A DNA stretch of 64,000 nucleotides from contig NZ_JBBGAZ010000004.1 of NCBI RefSeq assembly GCF_037478305.1, forward strand, positions 214,458 to 278,457. Direction: 5' to 3'. Under the pieces are notes generated by a model, which was not told the DNA's origin, did not search any database, and saw only the letters and a program-made list of their open reading frames with translations. A program made the position numbers and the translations under genes. Shown piece after piece: positions 16,686-25,434 of the stretch (within the stretch, counting starts at the first letter, position 1; every line of letters begins with the position of its first letter). The stretch comes from Cognatishimia coralii. GTDB taxonomy: Bacteria > Pseudomonadota > Alphaproteobacteria > Rhodobacterales > Rhodobacteraceae.

Positions 16686-17219
16686 CTAATGGTGATGATG
16701 TGGATCATTCCCTGATGCAATTTCTAAGTGATGTGCTTGATGATGGGCTCCAATGGTCATGATGCCAAAGAAACCAAGGCCTAGGACGCGAGCTCGATCC
16801 TCGTCTGATTTGACTGCAATTCGCATGATAGCACCATCTTTTGATGGCTCTGCGGTTACCAACTAGCCGGATGAGGCTTGCAACATTGGCGCATGGGCTA
16901 AAGTCATGCGCTGAACGGCCTGTGCGACGTCCCCAGCTCCGAAAACAGTGAACTCAGCTGAATTGCCATCAACCCGAATGTCTACAGATGCCTCAGTCGT
17001 GACGAGTTCCATGTCACGCAGATGATCTCGGAGCGCCTGAATGTTCACCTTTTCCCAGTCTGTCTTAGGATCCTTTGAAAGGATTTGAACGATTTCAGAA
17101 ATCGCTGCGAATGCCGACTGGCCTGCCTCAACAGGATGGTTTGGCATGCCATGGACATGTTGAGCAAAGACAGGGTTAGCAAACAGAGTCACGATGATAG
17201 GGATGGAATATTTGATCAT
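16686..17219 (-). pseudogene. Periplasmic His-rich protein gene interrupted by an in-frame TAG
   Basis: The frame opens with a signal peptide (MIKYSIPIIVTLFANPVFA) and HVHGMPNHPVEAGQSAFAAI, then SKDPKTDWEKVNIQALRDHL, a family seen in Rhodobacterales copper/cytochrome neighbourhoods. At 16863-16865 a TAG follows ..QASSG. The same frame continues cleanly for 58 residues (LVTAEPSKDG.., GLGFFGIMTIGAHHQAHHLE, ending in four His) to TAG at 16686. The downstream part has the conserved C-terminal look, so a single substitution, for example of a Trp codon, probably broke the gene. It diverges from the Crp-type regulator. Confidence 0.75.
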
Positions 17220-17294
17220 GAGGTATCCGCTCTTGCAGTGTAATCAGCGCAGTTGATACAAGCTTTCCACCAAATCGCTTATGATCGAAATCAT

Positions 17295-17885
17295 ATGTTA
17301 CCTACGCCGTTCAACTCTTTAGATGAGCAAGAGCTCTCAGTTTCACACCTTTCAAAGGGCGATTATGTGTTTAGGCAAGGCGATCCAACAAAGGGATTGT
17401 TCTTCGTCATTTCCGGTGAAGTCTGTTTGATGCGTGTAACAGAGGCAGGAAACCATGTGACCATCTACAATGCTCGTGCAAATGATACCTTTGCCGAAGC
17501 GTCAATCTACTCTGAGACGTACCACTGCGATGCGGTTTGCCTGTCATCTTCGGAGATCGTTCAGATTTCAAAGAAAGCCGTTCGAATTAGACAGCGGAAA
17601 GATGCTGCGTTCTCTGAGGCCCTTACAAAACGAATGGCATTGCAAGTACAGAGCTACCGCCAACTCCTGACGTTTAATGCGGTAAAGTCTGCGAGTGATC
17701 GGGTTTATCTGGCAGTCACATCGGGAATGCTAAGTGGCCCAGTTACCCAATTTGCCAGTCAAATCGGACTAACGAAAGAGGCTTGCTATCGCGCCCTGAG
17801 AGATTTGACCGGAAACGGTATGCTGATCAAAACGGGTCGAGGCAGATACATCCCTTCGCGTCGGAACGATGATCGTAAAAATTAG
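17295..17885 (+). CDS. Crp/Fnr-family transcription regulator
   Basis: 196 residues from ATG 17295; a TTG 42 bases upstream is possible. The cNMP-binding-like beta roll shows SKGDYVFRQGDPTKGLFFVISGEVCL and DTFAEASIYSETYHCDAV. The C-terminal winged helix is VTQFASQIGLTKEACYRALRDLTGNGML. There is no N-terminal Cys cluster, so it is not an FNR-type iron-sulfur sensor. It lies divergent to the broken His-rich gene, a likely target. The effector is unknown. Confidence 0.87.
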   Translation: MLPTPFNSLDEQELSVSHLSKGDYVFRQGDPTKGLFFVISGEVCLMRVTEAGNHVTIYNARANDTFAEASIYSETYHCDAVCLSSSEIVQISKKAVRIRQRKDAAFSEALTKRMALQVQSYRQLLTFNAVKSASDRVYLAVTSGMLSGPVTQFASQIGLTKEACYRALRDLTGNGMLIKTGRGRYIPSRRNDDRKN

Positions 17886-18021
17886 GAAATCAGCCGAGAA
17901 TTCCTGGCCAATTTTTCAAGCCAGCAGCGTTGTTTATTGGAATGTCTTGCCGAACTTCACAGTTTCGGCGTTCCGGACTCGACAACTGGTTTAGTGACGC
18001 TTTACGGCAAGACAAGCATCT

Positions 18022-18085
18022 AAGGCTCCGCTAAGAGCTCTCTTTATTCAGATGCTTGGTTTTGCTCGGTTCTTTTTTAGAACGC
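18022..18085 (+). repeat. Partial copy of the integrase-operon leader
   Basis: CTAAGAGCTCTCTTTATTCA then GATGCTTGGTTTTGCTCGGTT repeats 9330-9372 and the complement of 55555-55600 with few changes. No coding part of the small membrane protein follows. AAGCATCT (18017-18024) and AGATGCTT (18050-18057) could form a hairpin, so it may act as a terminator after the Crp gene. It looks like a scar of an element that has been lost. Confidence 0.6.
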
Positions 18086-18175
18086 CTAACTTTTCAGACA
18101 TTCAAATTTACTTCAATCACCCGTGCTTAGACTAACGGTGAAGACACGACCAAGAGATTGGGATACGACAATAGA

Positions 18176-19003
18176 ATGAAAGTTGTGCTGCTTGCGAAAA
18201 CACTTGGTTTATTGCTGCCTATTGCATTGATCTCGCTTGCCCTTGCCACCAGAGCGTCTACCGAACCAGAGGATGTAGGGCACGTTGTAGAAGATGCAGG
18301 CGGTCAGATTGAAAACGTGGCAGTCATCGTTCAACGCCAATCAGATGGACAGGTGTGGTCGAGCAACCTTGAACGTGCTCATCAGCGCTTCTCGCCTGCC
18401 TCCACGTCGAAGATCCCACACACGTTGATCGCGCTGGAACAAGGATATGCGAAGCCAGAGACGAACTTTTCTTGGGACGGAGTGCCCAGGAGTGTCAGAG
18501 CTTGGAACCAAGACCACTCTTTAGCAACGGCGTTCAAGGACTCTGTGGTGTGGGTTTACCAAGAAATTGCTCGAACTGCCGGTCGCAGCGCGTTGGCCGA
18601 AGCGCTAGAAGATTTCAGGTACGGAAACAGCAGTGTAGGGTCAATAAATCAGCTCACAACTTATTGGCTCGACAATACACTTCAAATCTCTGCCGTCGAA
18701 CAAGTGGGGTTCCTATCGAGACTTGCTCAAGAAAAGCTTGAGCTTTCGGGCGACACATACACGGCGATAAAAGGTATGATGGTAAGTGAGGCCAGAGAGA
18801 ATTGGGTTTTGCGATCCAAAACAGGGTGGTGGCATAGCAAAAGCGCAATGGACATTGGATGGTTCGTCGGATGGTTAGAATGCTCTGGCGAGACATACGT
18901 ATTCGCTCTGAACATGGACATGCCAGATACCAGGTTTCTCTTAATGAGAAAAACCATCGTCTATGCAATCTTGGAGCACATTGACGCTTTCAACTGTGAT
19001 TGA
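18176..19003 (+). CDS. Class D (OXA-type) beta-lactamase
   Basis: 275 residues from ATG 18176; a TTG 18 bases earlier is less likely. The signal peptide spans ~1-27. Class D motifs are present in order: S76-T-S-K79 (nucleophile and general-base Lys), S123-V-V, Y149-G-N, K215-T-G with the usual WW after it, and W164 at the omega-loop position. It should hydrolyse beta-lactams in the periplasm; spectrum cannot be judged. It sits alone, but L,D-transpeptidase genes, which can bypass beta-lactam-sensitive enzymes, lie nearby. Confidence 0.9.
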   Translation: MKVVLLAKTLGLLLPIALISLALATRASTEPEDVGHVVEDAGGQIENVAVIVQRQSDGQVWSSNLERAHQRFSPASTSKIPHTLIALEQGYAKPETNFSWDGVPRSVRAWNQDHSLATAFKDSVVWVYQEIARTAGRSALAEALEDFRYGNSSVGSINQLTTYWLDNTLQISAVEQVGFLSRLAQEKLELSGDTYTAIKGMMVSEARENWVLRSKTGWWHSKSAMDIGWFVGWLECSGETYVFALNMDMPDTRFLLMRKTIVYAILEHIDAFNCD

Positions 19004-19051
19004 GTGGCGAAAGTTCGGTAAGCTAGTGCAACATCCTAGACTAGCGACACC

Positions 19052-19483
19052 TTAAGCTATGGCTTCTTGTGAACGCAAAGGTTCGGTCACGTTTGCCTTG
19101 TTGGTCAACCATGCCAAGGCATCATTGCGACTGTTAAAACACTTCGAGTTGCTCTCTTCTCTCAAACCGCACCTGTCAGCGAACATAGATGCAAACCTGA
19201 TTTTAAGCGTCGTCTCAAAGTTTTCAGCTACAAATGCTATCCGCTCGTTCCGTTGAAAAGGGAGTAAAGAACCTCGTCGAATAATGAGCTGTCGGATTTC
19301 TGACACTTCAAAGTACTTCAGGTCAGAAAGCAAAAAGTTAAACAGTACTTTGGGACGGGATACGGCAACATCCGAGCTTTTCGCTTTTGAGATTAGTTCG
19401 GTAACATCATTTGGAGTAAATGGATCTAGCGCTGTTAGTTCAACGATGCCGGTTGTTGGTGAGTAGTTGCTTAGGATTGGCAT
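19052..19483 (-). CDS. SpoIIAA-like (STAS-fold) small protein
   Basis: 143 residues. The pattern VELTALDPFTPNDVTELISK, KVLFNFLLSDLKYFEV, NERIAFVAENFETTLKIRFA and NSRNDALAWL fits the SpoIIAA-like family (PF11964), whose members end with a 'F....DALAWL' helix. These are soluble lipid- or partner-binding STAS-like domains of unknown role. It converges with the beta-lactamase gene and diverges from the L,D-transpeptidase at 19666. Confidence 0.6.
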   Translation of the reverse strand: MPILSNYSPTTGIVELTALDPFTPNDVTELISKAKSSDVAVSRPKVLFNFLLSDLKYFEVSEIRQLIIRRGSLLPFQRNERIAFVAENFETTLKIRFASMFADRCGLREESNSKCFNSRNDALAWLTNKANVTEPLRSQEAIA

Positions 19484-19577
19484 TTTTTCTGCTCGAGTCT
19501 CTTATGGCTGCTCTAAGCCTCAAGCCTCAAGCCTTAGGCCGTCCACTAGGTGGAGGGTAAATACCCAAATTTCAACA

Positions 19578-19596
19578 GTTACATTTTGCGACAAAA
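19578..19596 (+). promoter_or_regulatory. Putative OmpR-type regulator site upstream of L,D-transpeptidase
   Basis: GTTACATTTTGCGACAAAA contains TTACA and CGACA exactly 10 bases apart as a direct repeat. Nearly the same 19 bases lie upstream of the response-regulator gene (21208-21226). The site is ~70-90 bases before the transpeptidase start. Confidence 0.5.
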
Positions 19597-19665
19597 CTAG
19601 CTGTAGTTGCACGGGTTGGAATGGAGCTAATCTTAGCACGGTTTGAGACTTAAAGGTATGTGGTT

Positions 19666-20271
19666 ATGGAATTCAGAAGAAACCAGCGACATTGGCAAAT
19701 GAGCTCTCTTAGTAGACGATCTGTTTTCGGGGTCTTGCTTGCAGTCGCTGCTGCACCGCAATTTGCATTTGCACACAAGAATCAATTTCCCGACCGTTTT
19801 CTTCCTCAGTTGGTCAACTCGGGTCGACGGGATTGGGAGGCTGGTTCAGTTCACGTGGTACCAGATGATTACTTCCTCTACTTTATGTTAAATGACGGTT
19901 TGGCAATCCGCTACGGTGTCGGGGTCGGGCGCAAAGGGTTGTACAAATCGGGGACGTTTACGGTCGCACGGAAAGCAAAATGGCCTTGGTGGAGGCCCAC
20001 AAATGCCATGATACGAAGAGAGCCACACAAGTACGCGCGATACAAAAATGGCCTGAAAGGCGGACCAAATAATCCGTTGGGTGCGAGGGCGATCTACCTA
20101 TACGATGAGGCCGGTCGCGACACGTATCTACGTATTCATGGTACTAATGAGCCTCGAACCATTGGCTCCGCTGTCTCCAATGGTTGCGCGAGACTTACGA
20201 ATGAACACGTGAAAGACCTTTACGAAAGGGTAGAAATTAGTGCCAAAGTTCACCTCCACCCTAAGGGCTAG
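19666..20271 (+). CDS. L,D-transpeptidase (YkuD), paralogue 1
   Basis: 201 residues from ATG 19666 with AAAGG nine bases upstream (GTG 19660 is possible). A Tat-like signal, SLSRRSVFGVLLAVAAAPQFAFA, directs it to the periplasm. The YkuD domain carries the catalytic stretch YLRIHGTNEPRTIGSAVSNGCARL (His, Ser, nucleophile Cys). It should form 3-3 crosslinks or attach proteins to peptidoglycan. Two further paralogues lie at 23448 and 38431. The upstream direct-repeat site suggests control by the response regulator at 21265. Confidence 0.9.
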   Translation: MEFRRNQRHWQMSSLSRRSVFGVLLAVAAAPQFAFAHKNQFPDRFLPQLVNSGRRDWEAGSVHVVPDDYFLYFMLNDGLAIRYGVGVGRKGLYKSGTFTVARKAKWPWWRPTNAMIRREPHKYARYKNGLKGGPNNPLGARAIYLYDEAGRDTYLRIHGTNEPRTIGSAVSNGCARLTNEHVKDLYERVEISAKVHLHPKG

Positions 20272-21207
20272 GCGCACCAGCTAACCCTTGAACGACCGAC
20301 AGATTGTATTGAACTGCAGCTACTCCAAGCTATTGCAGTAAAGCTTCAGATGGAGAATGGTGCATCAGAGAAATTGGTTCAAATTGGCAGGCTCAATTGA
20401 ATTCGTTGGTCAATGCACATCAAAGAGGAATGAAGCAACGACTTGTTCTGAATTTCCTGAAAATTTAAACGTTCTAAGGTTGGGGCAAAGGCTGCAGTTC
20501 TTAGCGGTGGTTTGAGAGTGTCTATTTTCTCTGACTTGGATATGTTAAGTACTCTTTTGATTGCTTCAAAGGGAAGATTTGGTCAAAACCAGTAATTTAA
20601 TTCTACGGCCAATCGTAAAAACAACCAAACTGGGCGACAAAGTGCGGAGTATTTGTTTAATCGCCTAGCGCAATTTAGCCTAACACGCATGTTTGTGGCC
20701 AATTCGATTTGCATACAACAGCAGGACGCTAATCCTTTTCCTACAACTCGATTGGATGTCGATGGAAACATTGAAAAAAAAACGCCTGAAGGGCACCAAA
20801 ACCTGCACATCATGTCAAGCTTTTTCGGTGAGGTTTGGCTACAGGTAACTGATCGTAGCTTTCAGAGATAGAATTGGCAGGTTGGTTCGCGACACCGAAG
20901 GGGCCGTATGGACTAGTCCAACAAAAATAAACACCGGTTAGCTAGAACCCAGGGAGACCAGAGCGTGGCACGTCTATCGTGAGAAAGATCACCAAGTCGT
21001 CCTTTCGTTTTGGTGTGGCATTGAAAGCTTGGGATGCGTCGCTCCTCAATTTCTGCTTCGCAACTTCGTCAACACTTTCATAAACTCAACTAGATGGACC
21101 AAAGTTGGTTTTCTAGCTTACTCAGTGCGACGTCAATTAACGAACGCCAGATCTTTGTCAGGGCTTAGGCAGGTTGGTAACTAGGTTTGGAATGGGACGC
21201 CTTGACT
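20272..21207. other. Intergenic stretch without a supported gene
   Basis: About 940 bases, A/T-richer than its surroundings. Short open frames (for example 20583-20813 minus and 20653-20871 plus) have no ribosome site or recognisable motif. I see no repeat of the families listed here and no clear terminator. It may be decayed DNA left of the response-regulator operon. Confidence 0.5.
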
Positions 21208-21226
21208 GTTACATTCTGCGACAAAG
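21208..21226 (+). promoter_or_regulatory. Putative autoregulatory OmpR-type site
   Basis: GTTACATTCTGCGACAAAG has the TTACA/CGACA direct repeat with a 10-base period, differing from the site at 19578 in two positions. It is 39 bases before the response-regulator start, a usual place for autoregulation. Confidence 0.5.
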
Positions 21227-21264
21227 TCTTAGCGGCGTCAGACGTATCGCTAATGTATTGGCAA

Positions 21265-21987
21265 ATGATGGAACCTAAATCGTACATAATAGTCGTAGAC
21301 GATCATCCCGAGATCCGTGACTCCGTCGCGCGGTACCTAAAACGCAATGGAATGGAGGTGGCAACCGCACAAAACGCTGCTGAGATGAATTTTCAAATAA
21401 GGGCTAGAACGCCTGATTTGATCGTTCTGGATGTGATGATGCCGGGCGAGAGTGGGCTAACTGCCTGTGCACGTTTGCGAGAAACGACGTCAATTCCGGT
21501 GCTGCTTTTGACGGCCTTGGACAGTGATGCCGACTTACTGAAAGGTTTTGAAAACGGTGCGGATGACTACATTGCAAAACCGTTCAATCCGCCTGAGCTA
21601 TTGGCTCGCATAAAAGCGATATTACGGCGTACAAACACAGCGGCTAACAAAAACGATCTGGCAGGTCAAAAGGTGCTCCTAGGCGGAGCCACATATGATG
21701 TTGACGCACGCGTGATTGAGCGAGAGGACGGTCGCATGGAAGTATTGACCTCTGGTGAAGCGATGCTGCTTCTCGCATTGATCGAAAATGCGAGAGTTAC
21801 CTTGAGCCGTGACGACTTGTTGCTCAAAACGACAGGCAGATTACCGGGCCCTTTCGATCGCACCATTGACAATCAGGTCAGTCGATTGCGCAAGAAGATC
21901 GAACCTGACGTTCTACGTCCGCGGTTGATCGCAACAGTCCGAAACGGAGGCTACGTATTGTCCTGTGATGTCGAGATACTTCCATGA
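21265..21987 (+). CDS. OmpR-family response regulator
   Basis: 240 residues from an ATGATG pair. The receiver domain has IIVVDDHPEIRDS (acidic pocket), LIVLDVMMPGESG (phospho-Asp), LLLTALD (Thr) and DDYIAKPFNPPELLARI (Lys). The C-terminal winged helix has LTSGEAMLLLALIENARVTL, FDRTIDNQVSRLRKKIEPD and RNGGYVLSCDV. It is coupled to the kinase by ATGA overlap and heads the copper/cytochrome operon. It is probably a metal or envelope-stress regulator of the operon and of the nearby direct-repeat sites. Confidence 0.92.
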   Translation: MMEPKSYIIVVDDHPEIRDSVARYLKRNGMEVATAQNAAEMNFQIRARTPDLIVLDVMMPGESGLTACARLRETTSIPVLLLTALDSDADLLKGFENGADDYIAKPFNPPELLARIKAILRRTNTAANKNDLAGQKVLLGGATYDVDARVIEREDGRMEVLTSGEAMLLLALIENARVTLSRDDLLLKTTGRLPGPFDRTIDNQVSRLRKKIEPDVLRPRLIATVRNGGYVLSCDVEILP

Positions 21988-23432
21988 AGCAGTTCAGTCT
22001 CTCTTTGCGCGTTCAACTTGTGCTTCTAGTTGGGGCAGCTTTTCTGGTTGGCCAAGCACTAAGCCTTGTGTTCTTCGCAGACGAACGATCTTCAGCGGTG
22101 CAAGCTGCGTTGGGAGCAGAGGCAGCGAGTCGTGCCGCAAATGTTGCTCTCCTGATAGAGAGCGCGCCATCTGAATTACATCAGCAAATTGTCATGGCCG
22201 CGAGTTCCCCGTTGGTGCGTTTCGAAATTGGGCCAGTTGCACAGGTGATGGATGGAGAACATCATGAGGATGCGGCGGTTGAGGCCCGTATTCGCGCATT
22301 ATTGAACGACAGTTTCAGCCGAGCCATAAGGGTGGAAGTTCATGAAATTGATGGGATCGTCCTGCCAGTTCCAAATCTAACTCCGGAATTGGCGGAGATG
22401 CACGCCGATATGATGCGCGGTACACTTGCGGCGCTTGAGCTCGAAATCTCCATCGCCCTTTCCGGTGGAAATTGGTTGAATGTGGCAACGCGTTTTGAAA
22501 GGCCGCCATGGCAGCTATCGTCTGCCACGTTTTTATCGGTTCTGCTGTCTGCCGGGCTGGGCGCACTTGCTGTATTTTGGTTTGTCATCGCTCGGTTGAC
22601 ACGGCCACTGACGGCCTTGAAGCAGGCGACGGAAGCGTTAGGACGTGGAGGCCAGGTTGTGCCGCTCACCCCTGCCGGGCCACCAGAGGTGAAGGCGCTG
22701 ACGCAAGCTTTCAATGTGATGCAGGATCGGTTGCATAAGTTTGTTGCGGATCGAACCATGATGCTGGCGGCCCTGGCGCATGATTTGCGATCTCCGCTTA
22801 CGGCGATGCGGGTCCAATCTGCTATGGTCGATGACGTCGAGACTCAGGCAAGTATTGTGCGTTCGACAGAAGAAATGTCCGAAATGGTCGAGTCGACACT
22901 TGCTTACGCGCGTGGGGTTGGAACCGAAGAGGCCGTGGAGGACGTATTGCTTTCTGAAATAATGGAACGCGCAGGCGCGCGACCAGAAGACTGGCCCAAC
23001 GGATTAGTGGTCGCAGCACGCAAAACGGCTGTTATTCGCGCGCTGCGCAATCTGATTGAGAATGCTCAGCGATACGGCAGTGTCGCCGAAGTACACTGGT
23101 CTGTCACGGGCAGCGACCTCGCAATCTGTGTGAAGGACAATGGTCCGGGAATTCCAGAAGAGCAGATCGAACAGGTGCTTGAGCCCTATGTGCGACTAGA
23201 GCAAAGCCGTTCTCGTGAAACAGGTGGGGCGGGGCTCGGTCTTTCCATCGCACGAAGCGTTTTCCTAGCGCACGGTGGCACACTTGCTTTGTCAAATCGG
23301 CAGGCTGGTGGACTCTGTGCGTGTGCAACGCTTCCGGGCGCTGTGGTGTCGCAACAAACTAGCGAGCTATCGCTGTCGTTACAAAATGATACGCAACACC
23401 ACGAAGCCGAAGTGTTAAGCCATCCTCGATGA
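21984..23432 (+). CDS. Sensor histidine kinase, partner of the upstream regulator
   Basis: 482 residues; ATG overlaps the regulator stop. Two transmembrane helices (~10-30 and ~180-205) enclose a ~145-residue periplasmic sensor with an EHHEDAAVEA segment. HAMP follows (RLTRPLTALKQATEALGRGG), then HisKA (LAALAHDLRSPLTAMRVQSA) and HATPase_c (NLIENAQRY, VKDNGPGIP, GGAGLGLSIARSV). The architecture is that of EnvZ/CusS-like kinases. Copper or oxidised envelope as signal is inferred from the operon only. Confidence 0.9.
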   Translation: MKQFSLSLRVQLVLLVGAAFLVGQALSLVFFADERSSAVQAALGAEAASRAANVALLIESAPSELHQQIVMAASSPLVRFEIGPVAQVMDGEHHEDAAVEARIRALLNDSFSRAIRVEVHEIDGIVLPVPNLTPELAEMHADMMRGTLAALELEISIALSGGNWLNVATRFERPPWQLSSATFLSVLLSAGLGALAVFWFVIARLTRPLTALKQATEALGRGGQVVPLTPAGPPEVKALTQAFNVMQDRLHKFVADRTMMLAALAHDLRSPLTAMRVQSAMVDDVETQASIVRSTEEMSEMVESTLAYARGVGTEEAVEDVLLSEIMERAGARPEDWPNGLVVAARKTAVIRALRNLIENAQRYGSVAEVHWSVTGSDLAICVKDNGPGIPEEQIEQVLEPYVRLEQSRSRETGGAGLGLSIARSVFLAHGGTLALSNRQAGGLCACATLPGAVVSQQTSELSLSLQNDTQHHEAEVLSHPR

Positions 23433-23447
23433 ATACGGAGGCAGGCA

Positions 23448-24020
23448 ATGACCGAACCGCCCAAATCTATCAGCCGACGAAGTCTACTCGTTGCGACGGC
23501 AACGGCGCTCGCTGCGCCTTCGGTGGTTCTGGCACAGTCTAGTGGAAATGGTGGGGTGCGGCGCAACGTGTCGTCTTTTGTTTTGCACGATTGGCAGGAC
23601 CATTTTGAAAGCATCGGCAAGGGAATCTTGCTCTCAAATACAAATACGAGAGTTTTGCAGCACTGGACTGCGGATGGCAAAATGAGAGTATACCCAACGT
23701 CGGTGCCATTGACAGATGAACTGACCAAACGGGGCTATACAACTGTCGTCGAGAAGCGGAAAAATCCCAGTTGGCGTCCTACACCATCGATGCGCGAACG
23801 AAACCCGGAGTGGCCCTTGGTAATAGAGGGCGGAGCGCCCGAAAACCCCTTGGGCACGCGAGCGCTTTACTTGTCCTGGACCTATTACCGTATCCACGGA
23901 ACACAGGACACCCGCAAGATCGGGCGCCGGTCGTCAAACGGGTGTATTGGGCTCTTTAACGAACAGATTGAGGAAGTATATGAACGGACTCCTATTGGCA
24001 CGCAGGTGAAATTGATTTGA
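23448..24020 (+). CDS. L,D-transpeptidase (YkuD), paralogue 2
   Basis: 190 residues, 15 bases after the kinase gene. A Tat signal (SRRSLLVATATALAAPSVVLA) leads to a YkuD domain with YYRIHGTQDTRKIGRRSSNGCIGLF (His, Ser, nucleophile Cys) and WRPTPSMRERNPEWP, the hallmark of this subgroup. It acts on periplasmic peptidoglycan. It is co-transcribed with the two-component system and the cytochrome/oxidase genes; its stop overlaps the next ATG (TGATG). Confidence 0.9.
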   Translation: MTEPPKSISRRSLLVATATALAAPSVVLAQSSGNGGVRRNVSSFVLHDWQDHFESIGKGILLSNTNTRVLQHWTADGKMRVYPTSVPLTDELTKRGYTTVVEKRKNPSWRPTPSMRERNPEWPLVIEGGAPENPLGTRALYLSWTYYRIHGTQDTRKIGRRSSNGCIGLFNEQIEEVYERTPIGTQVKLI

Positions 24021-24475
24021 TGAGCAAAGCAGGATTGTTCGTGGGCTCCGTCTTGGTGGCGGGTATCGCGGTGTTTGGCTACCAACTGATGAACCCGTCG
24101 CAGCCGGCGGGGCATTCGATGACGCCTCCGGATCTAAGTGGAATAGAAGATGGTGCGCCTATTGCCACGGTCGCCATTCCAGTGAGCTTTTCGGAGAATG
24201 CTGTTATTGGACAACGTATTTTTGAGGCAAAATGCGCCGACTGCCATGGTGCCAACGCCGCAGGTCAAAAGGGTGTCGCACCTCCCTTGGTTCACAAGAT
24301 TTACGAGCCTTCGCATCATTCCGACATGGCATTCATAATGGCGGCGAAGAACGGAGTACGAGCGCATCATTGGGATTTTGGAAACATGCCTCAGATCGAG
24401 GGCATCACAGATGGTGAAGTGAAGCTTGTGGCCATATACGTTCGCGAATTGCAGCGCGAGAATGGGATCAATTGA
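24020..24475 (+). CDS. Membrane-anchored c-type cytochrome
   Basis: 151 residues from ATG 24020. An N-terminal hydrophobic helix (LFVGSVLVAGIAVFGYQL) can serve as anchor or signal. The haem motif is CADCH, preceded by IGQRIFEAK and followed by GANAAGQKGVAPPLVHKIY, as in class I cytochromes. Met in the NMPQIEGIT segment is the likely sixth ligand. Extra His (HHSDM, AHHWDF) could bind metal. It probably carries electrons for the multicopper oxidases of the operon. Confidence 0.88.
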   Translation: MSKAGLFVGSVLVAGIAVFGYQLMNPSQPAGHSMTPPDLSGIEDGAPIATVAIPVSFSENAVIGQRIFEAKCADCHGANAAGQKGVAPPLVHKIYEPSHHSDMAFIMAAKNGVRAHHWDFGNMPQIEGITDGEVKLVAIYVRELQRENGIN

Positions 24476-24792
24476 AGGTGAACCGAAGCGCCTCGTATAT
24501 TCGTTTCCTGCTGCTAACGGCCATTGCGGCGCTGATTTTTGTTCTTTCGCCGACCGATGCAGCGGCACATTCATCGCTCTCTCCTGACCTGGTCGCAGAC
24601 GTTTATTTGGATGGTCCAGATGGCGACGCGCATTGCCATCGTGCAATTGAATGCGTCGTAACCTTTTACTTACAAGAGACGTTTGAACATACACCAGCCG
24701 ACACGCCTTTATCTAAACCAAACACTCCAGCGGGCACAAATTTGGTTGGGGTCAAGCTGGGACGCGATCCGCCGATACCGATCGGATTTTGA
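24472..24792 (+). CDS. Small exported protein of 106 residues, unknown
   Basis: Starts at TTG 24472 overlapping the cytochrome stop (TTGA), or at GTG 24478. A signal peptide (FLLLTAIAALIFVLSPTDAAAH) is followed by ~70 residues with LVADVYLDGPDGDAHCHRAI and ECVVTFYLQE. Two Cys and three His make metal binding or a disulfide plausible. It does not match a family I know. Position inside the copper operon suggests a periplasmic accessory role. Confidence 0.6.
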   Translation: MKVNRSASYIRFLLLTAIAALIFVLSPTDAAAHSSLSPDLVADVYLDGPDGDAHCHRAIECVVTFYLQETFEHTPADTPLSKPNTPAGTNLVGVKLGRDPPIPIGF

Positions 24793-24830
24793 TGACTGAA
24801 TAGATCTGAACATCAAAAACGGAGAAAAAG

Positions 24831-25433
24831 ATGAAAACGACAAACGTAACTCTGGTCCTGTTGGCCAGTATAACTGCCGGTGTAGCACTGGCACACAGCG
24901 GTGCGACTGGCGTCGTAAAGGAGAGAATGGACGGTATGGCGGCCATGCAGAAAGCTGTGAAAGCCGTGACACCGATCATGCGCGGGCAAGTCGAATATGA
25001 TGCGGATGCGGTGCGCTCTTTTGCTGCTGCGGTAGAAATGCACTCAGGCGAAGCCATGACCAAGCTGTTTCCGGAGGGAACCGGGGGCAAACCCTCGGAG
25101 GCCAAAGATCAAGTCTGGTCCGATTGGGAAGAATTTGAGTCTCTGGCAATGAACCTCGAAACCCTCGGCAAAACTCTGTCGGAGGCTGCGAACAACGGAT
25201 TGGCCGTACAGGCGTCCGGCGGAACCAGCGGGTCCATGATGGGAACGGGAAACATGATGGGTTCGGGAACCATGATGGGAGGGAACTCGGCAATGGGCGG
25301 CATGATGGGTCAATCAAGTGACGGCATGATGGATGCCGACATGTTGGCCTCCATGCCCGCTGATATGCTTTTCACCCGGATTAGCCAGACCTGTTCAGCC
25401 TGCCATTCCAAGTACCGGCTGGAGTCGAACTGA
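24831..25433 (+). CDS. Cytochrome c' with a Met/Gly-rich insertion
   Basis: 200 residues with signal peptide (1-21). Helical repeats RMDGMAAMQKAVKAVTPIM and FPEGTGG..AKDQVWSDWEEF match class II cytochrome c'; the haem motif is C188-S-A-C-H192 followed by SKYR near the C-terminus. Between the third and fourth helix, residues ~129-171 contain 12 Met in MMG/GSMM repeats absent from ordinary cytochromes c'. Such Met clusters are typical Cu(I) ligands, so the protein may bind copper next to its haem. It follows the small exported protein gene by 38 bases. Confidence 0.87.
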   Translation: MKTTNVTLVLLASITAGVALAHSGATGVVKERMDGMAAMQKAVKAVTPIMRGQVEYDADAVRSFAAAVEMHSGEAMTKLFPEGTGGKPSEAKDQVWSDWEEFESLAMNLETLGKTLSEAANNGLAVQASGGTSGSMMGTGNMMGSGTMMGGNSAMGGMMGQSSDGMMDADMLASMPADMLFTRISQTCSACHSKYRLESN

Positions 25434-25434
25434 C

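Noticed and set aside
17253..17294. TTG start of the Crp-type regulator 14 codons upstream
   Set aside because: ATG 17295 gives the usual family length; the extension has no similarity to the family. Not excluded.
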